Source of the DNA: a virus
Reading direction: 5' to 3' (one strand)
IMG/VR virus record: IMGVR_UViG_3300029258_001738
Location: 1-39,364 of that record
DNA length: 39,364 nt
The notes under the pieces are model-generated. The model was not told the DNA's origin and did no database searches. It worked only from the letters and a program-made list of their open reading frames with translations. Made by a program: the position numbers and the translations under genes. This document shows positions 16,012-23,168 of the stretch, piece by piece (positions within the stretch are counted from its first letter, which is position 1; each line of letters starts with the position of its first letter).

Positions 16012-16029
16012 TTCCAATTTGAATTGGAA
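16012..16029. repeat. 18-bp palindrome, copy 3 of 4
   Basis: Exact copy of TTCCAATT-tg-AATTGGAA at the early-side edge of the control region, 50 bp beyond the stop of the 106-aa gene. Confidence 0.85.
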
Positions 16030-16078
16030 TCTCTGTTCATCGCGACCGTGTTAAACGAGCGCGCAGTTAAATAACAAG

Positions 16079-16399
16079 TTATCGGGATATGGTCAGCCGT
16101 GCTGCCACTTCGTAGACCTTGCTGATGATCTCGTAATTCGGTTTTTCTTCCGCGTCGATCATCTTGCAAATGTCCGCCATCCGAAACGTCAACGTGTCAA
16201 TCACTGCAAGCATCTCACCGTCAATCGACTCCCGCCGCAGGCGTTCCGCTGTGTCGCTAATCAATCCCGGTACATCCCAGCAATCGGGGTTTCCCAGTCG
16301 ATCCATCATTTCCGCGTAGCCTTCCGGCACGCTGTAGTGTTCATCGTTTTCGGCCTGCATCAACTCATGCTGACCTTGTTCGCTGTCCGTGTAATCCAT
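16079..16399 (-). CDS. Hypothetical acidic protein in the foreign block
   Basis: 106 aa, start at ATG 16399; upstream in-frame sequence passes through the attC-like repeat and a tRNA-like element and is not protein-like. Acidic and helical (MDYTDSEQGQHELMQAE...), no recognised domain. Its ATG lies 10 nt beyond the GTTAT end of the attC-like repeat and its stop reads CGATAACTTG, so it is placed like a gene in an integron-type cassette. Codon use is less GC-biased than in the phage structural genes. Confidence 0.55.
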   Translation of the reverse strand: MDYTDSEQGQHELMQAENDEHYSVPEGYAEMMDRLGNPDCWDVPGLISDTAERLRRESIDGEMLAVIDTLTFRMADICKMIDAEEKPNYEIISKVYEVAARLTISR

Positions 16400-16408
16400 C
16401 GCAATACC

Positions 16409-16497
16409 CGATAACAAAAAAATACACGCGGAGTTGCCGACCACGCGGAAAATGAACTCAACGTCACCGGCGGCAACCCGGTGATTTAAGCGTTCAT
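16409..16497. repeat. attC-like repeat E1
   Basis: Reads ATAACAA at one end and GCGTT at the other, with inner blocks CGGAGTTGCCG (16429-16439) and CGGCAACCCGG (16471-16481) able to fold on each other. Its right half has a perfect stem TCACCGG/CCGGTGA and outer arms AATGAAC/GTTCATT. The blocks and their order are shared with E2 at 17879-17967. Imperfect palindrome, end motifs and placement against gene ends are what integron attC sites show. Confidence 0.5.
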
Positions 16498-16501
16498 TTG
16501 A

Positions 16502-16600
16502 TTGACCGGATCGGGACTCGAACCCGCTGTGGGTAGGCCAAAATGCCACGGCTTAGCTATGCCTACCCTTTACCCAGATGCCCCCGTGGTGGCCCGGTCA
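16502..16600 (-). other. tRNA-like element with oversized interior
   Basis: A 7-bp acceptor stem GACCGGG/TCCGGTC followed by A, and a textbook T arm (CGGG-TTCGAGT-CCCG), look like a tRNA gene. The interior is about 60 nt and instead forms an 8-bp stem GGGTAGGC/GCCTACCC around a 22-nt loop, so I cannot place a normal anticodon arm. It could be a degenerate tRNA, one carrying an insertion, or an RNA mimic. It ends just before the attC-like repeat E1. Confidence 0.4.
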
Positions 16601-16603
16601 CTT

Positions 16604-16619
16604 GCCAGTCTCTCCCGGC
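16604..16619 (-). promoter_or_regulatory. GAGAGA-loop hairpin
   Basis: Minus-strand RNA would form GCCGG-GAGAGA-CTGGC between the two tRNA-like elements. Same loop as in the leaders at 20228-20243 and, as GAGAG, 24884-24900. Confidence 0.4.
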
Positions 16620-16638
16620 TGTCACTCAATAGCTTGGG

Positions 16639-16655
16639 CCGGGAGTCGAACCCGA
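16639..16655 (-). other. Isolated tRNA T arm
   Basis: TCGGG-TTCGACT-CCCGG is a perfect T arm followed by CCCAAGC. The only near match for the other acceptor strand (GCTTGGA) lies more than 100 nt upstream, beyond two other stable hairpins. Likely a tRNA remnant or a larger RNA with a tRNA-like 3' end. Confidence 0.35.
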
Positions 16656-16875
16656 CAACGTGATGCCCCTACTTCCGAAAGTCTACGCGAGTTTCGACCC
16701 CGCTCGCGGGCAACCTCTAAGATCGTCAATGGCATACGTTCCATGACCTAAGTGATCCCTCTACACATCCAAGCAAATGAACAATTGCGTCAACGGGAAC
16801 GGCACATCCCGCCGACATGAAATAGATCGTCAACGGGTGCCGTCCCGTTACGCATAGCGTTCCGGCGACGGGGTG

Positions 16876-17223
16876 TCACTGTCCGTCAGTGACCTGTGCC
16901 CGTTGGTTTTGATTCGCTTTGACTCGGCGTAGTTCTATGGTGTACCACTTCAGACGGTTCCCCATTTTCATCAACTCAACTGCTAGATCGCGTTCGCAGT
17001 CCATCTCATCATGGCCACTAAGACGCAGCATTTCCGACGCGGCCCGCAACATTGCTGATATCGCAGAATCAAAACGGCTGTCGCCGGAACGCTTCGGATT
17101 TCCGCTACGCTCCACATCCGATTGCCGGTCATCCGCACCGGAACAATCGGATGCAACTGACGGGCATGGCATTATCTTCGGGTGCGGGCATTGGCACCGC
17201 TCACAGTAGTACGTTCCAACCAT
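16876..17223 (-). CDS. Hypothetical protein with N-terminal Cys cluster
   Basis: 115 aa with a strong ribosome-binding site (AAAGGAGATAGCT before ATG). The N-terminus has C7, C10, C12 and C19 (YYCERCQCPHP..MPC), a possible small zinc-binding knuckle. The middle is Ser/Asp-rich and the C-terminus helical. No family recognised. It follows the methylase by 29 nt and is probably co-transcribed. Confidence 0.6.
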   Translation of the reverse strand: MVGTYYCERCQCPHPKIMPCPSVASDCSGADDRQSDVERSGNPKRSGDSRFDSAISAMLRAASEMLRLSGHDEMDCERDLAVELMKMGNRLKWYTIELRRVKANQNQRAQVTDGQ

Positions 17224-17252
17224 AGCTATCTCCTTTCAGTTGATCCGAAGCG

Positions 17253-17882
17253 TTATGCCGACAATCGAAGCATCAACGCGGCTCGAAGTTGCCAGCCCAA
17301 ATACTCTGTGTACGCGGGTGGTATGGCCTCCCGCAATTCGTCTCGTGTCATCCAGTCGATCCCCATCGCTCGGCGAGCCTGATCAACGCCGCTGAAATTC
17401 CCGACGACGTGCATCATCTCGCCCGGTTGTGGCGGTCGTCCCATTTTCGTCGTTCGTTTGTCGTGGTCTCGGTGCTTCGGTGCTGTCACCTTAATCGACG
17501 ATTCAAACAGTCTGTGGCGATACGTTCCCAGCCCGAACGAATACCCGCACAACACTATCGGATCAATCAATGGCGATCCTTCCACGTTCTCAATCACCCA
17601 CGGTTTGGCCGGCATTGCTTGCCGTGTCGCTTCGATTAATTCGGGGTGTTTCTGTTTCATAATCTTCGCCGCGTTGCTGTACGCTTGGCACGGTGGGCTT
17701 GCGTGTATCGCATCAAACCGCCGGCCGTTTTTTTTCAGGTATTCAATCGCGTCCGCCTGAAAAAACTCAAACGGGTAATTCTTCTGCGGCTCAATATCCA
17801 CGCCAACAACATCGAATCCTGCACGGTGGTAGCCCATCGCGGCACCTCCAGCTTTGCAGTACAGATCCAACAGCAGCGGCAT
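17253..17882 (-). CDS. Compact C5-cytosine DNA methyltransferase
   Basis: 209 aa from ATG 17882. SAM-binding motif I DLYCKAGGAAMGYHRAGF (residues 6-23), catalytic SPPCQAYS with C65, ENV at 98-100, the Arg motif GTYRHRLF and the C-terminal motif X IPPAYTEYLGWQL identify a Dcm-type enzyme that transfers methyl to C5 of cytosine. At 209 aa it is far shorter than the usual 300-plus, with little room for a target-recognition domain between motifs VIII and X. No restriction partner is seen, so it is probably an orphan protecting phage DNA. The ATG lies within the GTTATG end of attC-like repeat E2 and the stop reads TAACGC. Confidence 0.85.
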   Translation of the reverse strand: MPLLLDLYCKAGGAAMGYHRAGFDVVGVDIEPQKNYPFEFFQADAIEYLKKNGRRFDAIHASPPCQAYSNAAKIMKQKHPELIEATRQAMPAKPWVIENVEGSPLIDPIVLCGYSFGLGTYRHRLFESSIKVTAPKHRDHDKRTTKMGRPPQPGEMMHVVGNFSGVDQARRAMGIDWMTRDELREAIPPAYTEYLGWQLRAALMLRLSA

Positions 17883-17967
17883 AACAATATTTTGTACCGG
17901 AGTTGCCGGCACACCTTTCTGAAGTGGGAAGCCACACGCGGCAACCCGGTAAAAATGGGCGTTACTT
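17879..17967. repeat. attC-like repeat E2
   Basis: CATAACAA ... CGGAGTTGCCG (17898-17908) ... CGGCAACCCGGT (17939-17950) ... GCGTTAC. Same blocks, order and spacing as E1. It covers the stop codon of the 218-aa replication gene at one end and the start codon of the methylase at the other, as if the methylase had been joined there by site-specific recombination. Confidence 0.5.
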
Positions 17968-18618
17968 CACCCCTTGTGCTTCAATGGTTTTGTAACTGTT
18001 CACGGCTTCCCCGATGTGGGCCACGGGGACCGCCGCCCCACGATGTCCGAGAAACCCATTGTTCCGTTCGATCACGCCCACCAAAGGGACCGCCGCCCGG
18101 CTGGTGTTGGACATCGCCCGATAGATCTTCTGAAATTCTTTGGGCGTCCACTTCAGTAGTTCTTCGGATGTCTTGTTGCATAACACCACCCATCCCCCCA
18201 TGGCGTCGATCGCCGCGCTGATGGCTGGATCTTCGAACTGGACGGAGTAGTAGGCCCCGTACTGTCGAATTGCCTTCAGGACCGCGTCCCACGCCAACAC
18301 CGCCGCGTCTTCCGTGGTGGTCTGAACCCCGGCCAGTTCCCGGATCAGCTGGATGGAAAGGAATTCTTTCGAATGCTGTCTGGCATAGACTCCGATGGCC
18401 CTGGCGAATTCCGGGGCCGTCACATCGGACAGGGCCAGATACCACACACGCCCACGTTCCCGCGTGGGGGGCTTCCATCCCGCCGCGTCGAATAATCCAC
18501 ACAACAGTTCCCAGAATTCCTGTTTCGTCATCAGGGCGCTGCAATCGTCCAGCACATCGCCCCAGGTGACGGATTCAGAACGGGACACTTCCGTAACTGT
18601 TATCGCCTGGCTGTCCAT
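17962..18618 (-). CDS. Replication-associated protein (DUF6475-like)
   Basis: 218 aa. The stretch around residues 105-170 (VLAWDAVLKAIRQYG, DPAISAAIDAMGGW, EFQKIYRAM) matches a domain seen in phage proteins next to replication genes, where a helicase-loader role has been suggested. ATG 18618 is supported by AAAGGA 10 nt upstream although it overlaps the preceding gene by 44 nt. Its last codons lie in the attC-like repeat, so the native C-terminus may have been altered. Confidence 0.6.
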   Translation of the reverse strand: MDSQAITVTEVSRSESVTWGDVLDDCSALMTKQEFWELLCGLFDAAGWKPPTRERGRVWYLALSDVTAPEFARAIGVYARQHSKEFLSIQLIRELAGVQTTTEDAAVLAWDAVLKAIRQYGAYYSVQFEDPAISAAIDAMGGWVVLCNKTSEELLKWTPKEFQKIYRAMSNTSRAAVPLVGVIERNNGFLGHRGAAVPVAHIGEAVNSYKTIEAQGVK

Positions 18619-19543
18619 TGCTCGCTGTTCCTTTGAAGTAGCCTTCGTGTTGTGCCCGCATCACTGCCGACGTCCATTTCCGCATGATCTGTTTACCTTC
18701 CCGGTCCACAGTCCACCCCTTCTGGTCATAGAAGAACCAGAACTTGTGGGGGCACACGTCCGGCGCGTTCTCCGCACAGTAGGCCGCCACGTCTTCGATC
18801 CGAGGGGGAATGTCTGTGGCTGGGGGATCCATTTCGTCCGCCAGTTTTCTCAGCTTCTGAGCGCCCCGCCGTCTCTGTTTCATGTCCGTGACCGCTGACA
18901 GTTTCCGAATCGTCTTCGCGACCATGTCAATTCCGGCCTTCAGCGTGATCTGGTCCGCAATCGGAACCACGGGGATCACAGCATGTGGATCGGGCTTGTT
19001 TTTCGGGGCCTTCCGTGGCCCCTTCTCCGTCTTCGTGGCCTTCGTCGATGTGGCCGCTGGCTGTGTCTTCTTCGGGGCCTGTGGATTCTCCGCTGGCTTC
19101 CAGATCGGTTCGTCGGGTTCCGGGGCCGTGATCGTGGGCGTGGTGACAGGGTCCGCTTCCGGCTGTGTCAGATCTTCCCCGTTTCTGGCCCTGTGCCATG
19201 CCTTCATTTCGGCCACTGTGGCCCCGGTGTCTTCGGCCCATGTCAGGGCGTCTTCGCAGTCCGGCCAGTTCATGGCCGTGTAGTGATGTGTGAACGACAC
19301 TTTCCAATTTGAATTGGAACTTCCGAACCGTTCCCAGACCGTCCGCCGTTGCCGGACCTGTTCCCCTGACAGCCCAACACGTCGGCCGAAGTCTTCATCC
19401 GTTCGGCCCCGCGAAAACTTCTCCGTCCACTTGCTGGCACATTCGCCCGTCGTCCAGTCGCTGTCCGACAGGGCCGCCCGGCATCGGGCGAACAGTTCTT
19501 CTTCGGTTTCTTCGGCCTGTTGTGTGATCTGTTCCGGCATCAT
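18575..19543 (-). CDS. Putative replication initiator / DNA-binding protein
   Basis: 322 aa (ATG 19543; the next codon is also ATG). The N-terminal third has an HTH-like region (GRRVGLSGEQVRQRRTVWERFG) and SFTHHYTAMNW...GATVAEMKAW. A Pro/Thr/Lys linker (about 140-200) follows. The C-terminal 100 residues (PPRIEDVAAYCAENAP..FWFFYDQKGWTV..MRKWTSAV) resemble the tail domain common in phage replication proteins. The 18-bp palindrome lies inside its coding sequence and encodes SNSNWK. Origin location inside the initiator gene is known in lambda-like phages, so this palindrome may be its site; that is inference. Confidence 0.6.
   Translation of the reverse strand: MMPEQITQQAEETEEELFARCRAALSDSDWTTGECASKWTEKFSRGRTDEDFGRRVGLSGEQVRQRRTVWERFGSSNSNWKVSFTHHYTAMNWPDCEDALTWAEDTGATVAEMKAWHRARNGEDLTQPEADPVTTPTITAPEPDEPIWKPAENPQAPKKTQPAATSTKATKTEKGPRKAPKNKPDPHAVIPVVPIADQITLKAGIDMVAKTIRKLSAVTDMKQRRRGAQKLRKLADEMDPPATDIPPRIEDVAAYCAENAPDVCPHKFWFFYDQKGWTVDREGKQIMRKWTSAVMRAQHEGYFKGTASNGQPGDNSYGSVPF
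19302..19319. repeat. 18-bp palindrome, copy 4 of 4 (in coding sequence)
   Basis: Same sequence as the copies at 37, 15664 and 16012, here within the replication-type gene and translated. Confidence 0.85.
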
Positions 19544-20037
19544 GCCCGTGGTTCCCAGAAAAGTTCCGTTGTGGTGTTGGATGACAGATATAGGGGATGC
19601 TTCGGCTTCCCTGTTTTGTTGGTTCCCAGACAGTGAATCGGCCGCCCGATCACCTTGCAGATTTCGGCCTGCCGTTCGTCTGTGCAATGGTTCCCCCAGG
19701 CCGCTACGATCAGGTCAACGTGTTCGCCCCAGTAGGCCAGTGTTGAATTATTGGCTGGCCCTTCCGGGTCCGGGGCCGCTTGCATCACGCGCGGGTCCGT
19801 TGCTCGGAAGGCGTAGGCGTTCAACATGAACATTCCCGCGAACCCCCAGTCCTTCGCGAACTGAATACATCGCCGGACGGTGGGATCGTCCTGTGTTTCG
19901 TCCGCCGTGGATGGGTTCAGGCCCACGAACGCCACGAGGGGACGATTCACCGTCCCGCCCCATCGCCGCCACAGCGAATACCGCCACACGCGACAGGACG
20001 AAAACATCGCCCCGGATTCCTGAAGATCCCACTTCAT
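19540..20037 (-). CDS. DUF1643 protein
   Basis: 165 aa from ATG 20037. The family pattern is clear: RVWRYSLWRRWG, then FVGLNPSTADETQDDPTVRRC, then a KDWGFAGMFMLNAYAFRATDP strand-helix unit (quoted in part), and C-terminal GRPIHCLGTNKTGKPKHPLYL. DUF1643 is common in phages and islands; the biochemical role is not established. Both ends overlap neighbours by 1 to 4 nt. Confidence 0.85.
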   Translation of the reverse strand: MKWDLQESGAMFSSCRVWRYSLWRRWGGTVNRPLVAFVGLNPSTADETQDDPTVRRCIQFAKDWGFAGMFMLNAYAFRATDPRVMQAAPDPEGPANNSTLAYWGEHVDLIVAAWGNHCTDERQAEICKVIGRPIHCLGTNKTGKPKHPLYLSSNTTTELFWEPRA

Positions 20038-20201
20038 TTCGTCCCCGTTTCGTCTTCGGGGGCCGTGGACCGAGAATCGTTTCCAAATAATCCCATCTGG
20101 CCAGGTAGTGGCTTCACGGGTTTCTGATCCGTCACTGTCGGGACAGGGGCGTCCGCTTCGTTCTTCCAGTGTGTCCTGTCTTTTGGTTCGCCGCGTCCCA
20201 T
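20034..20201 (-). CDS. Small hypothetical protein
   Basis: 55 aa, start at ATG 20201 with GAAAGGAAACACC upstream; ATGA overlap with the DUF1643 gene. Polar, Pro-rich, with a PGQMGLFG stretch. No function seen. Confidence 0.6.
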   Translation of the reverse strand: MGRGEPKDRTHWKNEADAPVPTVTDQKPVKPLPGQMGLFGNDSRSTAPEDETGTK

Positions 20202-20227
20202 GGTGTTTCCTTTCGTGTGTGTCAGAT

Positions 20228-20243
20228 GCCCGTCTCTCCGGGC
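20228..20243 (-). promoter_or_regulatory. Leader hairpin with GAGAGA loop
   Basis: GCCCG-GAGAGA-CGGGC on the minus strand, followed by ATCTGACA and then the ribosome-binding site of the 55-aa gene, 27 nt before its ATG. The loop contains GGA (from the stem-loop junction), the core of CsrA sites. Confidence 0.5.
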
Positions 20244-20306
20244 CGTCAAGCCTGTGCCTTTTGTTTTGATGGAATAGCATTCCGGCTTCCCCGCTTAACC
20301 TGTCTC

Positions 20307-21419
20307 CTACACCAGCGTTCGGATCTGTTCCGCCGCGTCGTTCAGGATTCGCTGGATGTCGGCCGCGTAGTCGATCGCGTCATCTATCAACGTGTTGGGG
20401 ATGTCCATCGATTCGACGACGACCGCGAACGCTGCCAGTTGTTCCCGAATCGGCTTCAGGGCTTCTTCCTGAGCTTTCAGGGCCGCTTCTTCTTCCGCCG
20501 CCTGGCGTTCGCGTTCCTGTTCCAGTTTCCGTTCTTCTTCTTCCCGCCGCTGGGCTTCTTCGGCTTCCAGTCGTTTCCGTTCTTCTTCTTCCCGGGCTTC
20601 TTCCTGCGCTTTCAGCCGGTCCAGTTCGTCCTGTTGTGCCTTCAGCTTCGCTTCCAGTTTCTCCCGTTCCTTCTGTTCCCGGGCTTCCTGTTCTTCGCGG
20701 GCCTTCTGTTCTTCCGCCTGGCGTTCTTCGAAGGCTTCGCGGGCCGCCTTCACCATTTCCCACTGGTCATCGTGGGGCACATCCAGCAATTCTTCCGCCG
20801 TGACGTTCCGGCCGTACTCCGTCAGCTTCCCGGCCACTTCTTCCGCCACCGCTCGGATCTTCTCCACGCGTTGCTGTTCCGCGTAGCTTTCGGTCTGGTG
20901 TTTCAACAGCGCTTCGAAGTCCGAGTCTGCCATAGATCCCAGAACCGCCAGGCTGGTTCCGTCCCCGGTCGTGTCCCCGCCCACGGCCGTCAGTTTGTCC
21001 ACGCGATCCTGTAGACGGGCCGCCCGTTCCGCGTCCCTTTGGGCCTTCCGCCTGGCCTTCTCCGCGTCCACCTTATCCCGTTCGGCCTTCAGTCGGCCTT
21101 CGATCGGCGCTATGGCTTCCTTCAGCCGCCGCGCCTGTTTGTCGACCAGCTGGCCCCACTTCAACGCGTCTTCTTTTAATGCCTTGCGTGTCTTTTCCAC
21201 CTTCACGCGTACCGCCTTCACGCGCTTGTGGGCTTCCGTGACTTTGGCCACGACGGCCGTATCGTCCACGTCCGTCACTTCCAGCCCCGCGAAGTCGTCC
21301 GCCATTGTTGCGATGGCTTCGTCCGTTTCCTTCACGAACACTTCCAACTGATCCACCACGCTAAGTGGCTGGACTGGCTGTTCGATGATCTCCGTGGTTT
21401 CTTCTGTTGCTGTTGCCAC
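20307..21419 (-). CDS. Long coiled-coil protein of the recombination module (DUF1351-like)
   Basis: 370 aa from GTG 21419, chosen because GGGAG stands 8 nt upstream and an ATG 132 nt earlier would overlap the previous gene with unrelated Arg-rich sequence. Residues about 20-125 (LEVFVKETDEAIA, LEVTDVDD, KVEKTRKALKEDALKWG) resemble DUF1351 proteins found beside RecT and exonuclease genes. Residues 215-330 are one long Glu/Arg/Lys/Gln coiled coil. It probably forms elongated oligomers that assist recombination or end protection. Confidence 0.65.
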   Translation of the reverse strand: MATATEETTEIIEQPVQPLSVVDQLEVFVKETDEAIATMADDFAGLEVTDVDDTAVVAKVTEAHKRVKAVRVKVEKTRKALKEDALKWGQLVDKQARRLKEAIAPIEGRLKAERDKVDAEKARRKAQRDAERAARLQDRVDKLTAVGGDTTGDGTSLAVLGSMADSDFEALLKHQTESYAEQQRVEKIRAVAEEVAGKLTEYGRNVTAEELLDVPHDDQWEMVKAAREAFEERQAEEQKAREEQEAREQKEREKLEAKLKAQQDELDRLKAQEEAREEEERKRLEAEEAQRREEEERKLEQERERQAAEEEAALKAQEEALKPIREQLAAFAVVVESMDIPNTLIDDAIDYAADIQRILNDAAEQIRTLV

Positions 21420-21465
21420 TGTGCCGTTCTCCCGTCCTGTGTGTGTGAAAAGAATTCCCGATCGA

Positions 21466-21906
21466 TCAGCCGTGGGCCGACAATCGGAACCGTGATGGGA
21501 CATCCGTTCCGTTCGTGTCTTCCGTTTCCTCGGGTTCCGTGGGGGTTTCACTGGCCCCCGGAACCGCCTTTCGCCCGATGATCGCGTTCAGTTCGCCGAT
21601 CTGGCTGAGTTCGTGGCCCTGTGCCTGTGCCAGTTCTCGAATCGCCTTCGCGATCGTAACCAGTTTGTCGGCCATGGTCTGACTTCCCGCCCGCCGTTCA
21701 CCCCGACGCGACAGGTAGGTTAGCCCGCAATCCTTCAGTAGATGGCGCAACTGGCCTTCACTGACTTTCACGCCACAGTCTGATTGCTTCACAATCGTTC
21801 CGATCTCCCGAATGTTCAACTGGTTGATCGTGTCGGCCTTCCCGATCAGAACCGCCCCCACTTTCACGGCTTCGGCCCGCGTTAGTTGTTTTCGTGTTCC
21901 TGCCAT
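21466..21906 (-). CDS. Hypothetical DNA-associated protein
   Basis: 146 aa with AGGACGGGAG before ATG. Residues about 35-65 (IREIGTIVKQSDCGVKVSEGQLRHLLKDCG) look like a winged or HTH helix pair. The C-terminus is acidic and Pro/Thr-rich. Location between RecT and the coiled-coil protein suggests a role in early DNA metabolism; no family name can be given. Confidence 0.6.
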   Translation of the reverse strand: MAGTRKQLTRAEAVKVGAVLIGKADTINQLNIREIGTIVKQSDCGVKVSEGQLRHLLKDCGLTYLSRRGERRAGSQTMADKLVTIAKAIRELAQAQGHELSQIGELNAIIGRKAVPGASETPTEPEETEDTNGTDVPSRFRLSAHG

Positions 21907-21932
21907 TTCTCCCGTCCTTCAGCAATAAGACA

Positions 21933-21947
21933 GCGCCACGATGGCGC
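21933..21947 (-). promoter_or_regulatory. Leader hairpin
   Basis: Perfect stem GCGCCA-TCG-TGGCGC 27 nt before the start of the 146-aa gene, after the RecT stop. No T run, so not a classical terminator; possibly a processing or translation-control hairpin. Confidence 0.4.
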
Positions 21948-21978
21948 GAATGGTCCAACACCCACCATGGATGTCGCG

Positions 21979-23016
21979 TTACTTCTTCAGGGCGTCCGCC
22001 GCCGTGTCCATCAGGCCGGTCAGTTCCGCCAGTTGCGAATTCGTCAGACTGCCCGCATCTTTCGCCATGGCCTGACTGGCCGCGTTTAGTTCTTCCACGG
22101 ATGCCGCCGACAGAACCGCCGCCTTCAGTTCTTCGAATAGCCCGTCTGTGGCTTCGTCTTCCAACACCACGACTTCCGGGGCGTCGTCCGGTGTGGCGTC
22201 GATCTGTTCCGCCTGGTCTGGTGTCGTGGCCGGGGCTCGAAGTCGTCCCGCTACGGCCGCCGTTCGGCTGACAGGGGCCGGGATGGCCCGCCCGTTGCTG
22301 GCTGGTTCCGCCACGCGATCCGGGTTGTTTTCCAGAACTTCATCTTCCTGAGCCAGCGCCGCCTGAATCTGTAACTGATTCAACATCGGATCGATCGGCA
22401 CCACACGACGGGCGAACGCGTTTCGATACAGGGTTTTGATACACTGTTCTTCGAACCAGTTCTTCCAGATGTTGTCGGCCTGCGCACACTTGCGAGCCTT
22501 CGCAATCGTGGACGCCTTCACCGTGTGAAAAACGGGGGGTTGTCCATCCTTGAAGAACACAGTGATATAACCACCACGGATGTCGGCTGGCGTCTTGAAT
22601 TCCCGGTCCCCGAATGGGTCGAACTGGTGATGTGTTACCGTCTGTGTGGTCCCATCGAATTCGAATTCGTCCGTCGGATGAACCAGCGAATGGCTGATAC
22701 GCTGGACGTTCGGGTGACGCAACATCAACGCCGCCAGCCCTTGCCACTGTGGCATGACCGTTACTTCTTCCCCGCTCCCCTTCATCTTCCGGGGGATCAG
22801 GGCAACGTGTTGCATGGAAGGCAACATCCCCAACGCCGCGCAAGTGTGGGCCGCCTTGAACTTCGATTCGTCGGAACACAGGGCCAGCGTGGGATGGTTC
22901 AACGCAATCAGAATCTGTTCGATGTAGAAGTCCGGATCGAACGACTTCCCCAGCGCCTTCCCGATGCGGTCCCGAATTTCGCCCTGACTAAGCCATGTTG
23001 ATAGTGCGTTTGCCAT
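21979..23016 (-). CDS. recT: RecT-family single-strand annealing protein
   Basis: 345 aa. RecT signature: CAALGMLPS, HVALIPRKM, VMPQWQGLAALMLRHPNVQRI, the GGYITVFFKDG strand and the DNIWKNWFEEQCIKTLYRN helix. It anneals resected ends made by the neighbouring exonuclease, giving phage-type homologous recombination. The C-terminal 110 residues are Ala/Glu-rich, probably disordered then helical. Ribosome-binding site AAAGAAG before ATG. Confidence 0.92.
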   Translation of the reverse strand: MANALSTWLSQGEIRDRIGKALGKSFDPDFYIEQILIALNHPTLALCSDESKFKAAHTCAALGMLPSMQHVALIPRKMKGSGEEVTVMPQWQGLAALMLRHPNVQRISHSLVHPTDEFEFDGTTQTVTHHQFDPFGDREFKTPADIRGGYITVFFKDGQPPVFHTVKASTIAKARKCAQADNIWKNWFEEQCIKTLYRNAFARRVVPIDPMLNQLQIQAALAQEDEVLENNPDRVAEPASNGRAIPAPVSRTAAVAGRLRAPATTPDQAEQIDATPDDAPEVVVLEDEATDGLFEELKAAVLSAASVEELNAASQAMAKDAGSLTNSQLAELTGLMDTAADALKK

Positions 23017-23051
23017 GTTGTTCTTCTTTCCATTTCAAGTGGTGATCTGAA

Positions 23052-23121
23052 AGCCGCGACCGGGATTCGAACCCGGCTTTTCCTGACGTCCTGTCAGGCG
23101 TGTTCCCATACACATCACGGC
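23052..23121 (-). tRNA. Degenerate tRNA, anticodon position reads GGA
   Basis: 70-nt full cloverleaf: acceptor GCCGTGA/TCGCGGC, short D arm TGT-ATGGGA-ACA, anticodon arm CCTGA-CAGGACG-TCAGG, T arm CCGGG-TTCGAAT-CCCGG. The anticodon loop is abnormal: A instead of T at 33 and C at 37, with GGA at 34-36 (would read UCC, Ser, yet there is no long variable arm). It sits between the exonuclease and recT genes. Folding is good, but decoding competence is doubtful; it may be a decoy, a processing signal or a decaying tRNA. Confidence 0.6.
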
Positions 23122-23168
23122 AGATATCCCGTTTGGGGAGCCCGGACGGGATCACTCCGGGGGCAAGG

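Larger units (their letters stand above)
15453..16078. other. Gene-free control region between early and late minus-strand operons
   Basis: 626 bp with no convincing gene. It contains the candidate late promoter, two tandem TTGTCACAA sites, two copies of the 18-bp palindrome 348 bp apart, a 10-bp inverted repeat around 15720-15786, and GGCGATCGAT-like and TGCGCGCA palindromes. A 69-codon minus frame at 15603-15812 runs through one palindrome and has no good start signal. The density of symmetric sites suggests a regulatory or replication-origin function. Confidence 0.6.
16400..16875. other. 476-bp gene-free segment with structured elements
   Basis: Holds an attC-like repeat, two T-arm-bearing tRNA-like elements, a GAGAGA-loop hairpin and two direct copies of CGTCAACGGG (16788 and 16828, 40 bp apart) with a third partial copy near 16723. 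An AACGGG/CCCGTT hairpin and an ACGC-TAT-GCGT hairpin lie just after the 115-aa gene. No open frame of interest crosses it. Confidence 0.55.

Noticed and set aside
20380-20763. Gly/Arg/Thr-rich frame inside the coiled-coil gene
   Set aside because: Shadow frame created by repeated Glu/Gln codons of the coiled coil.
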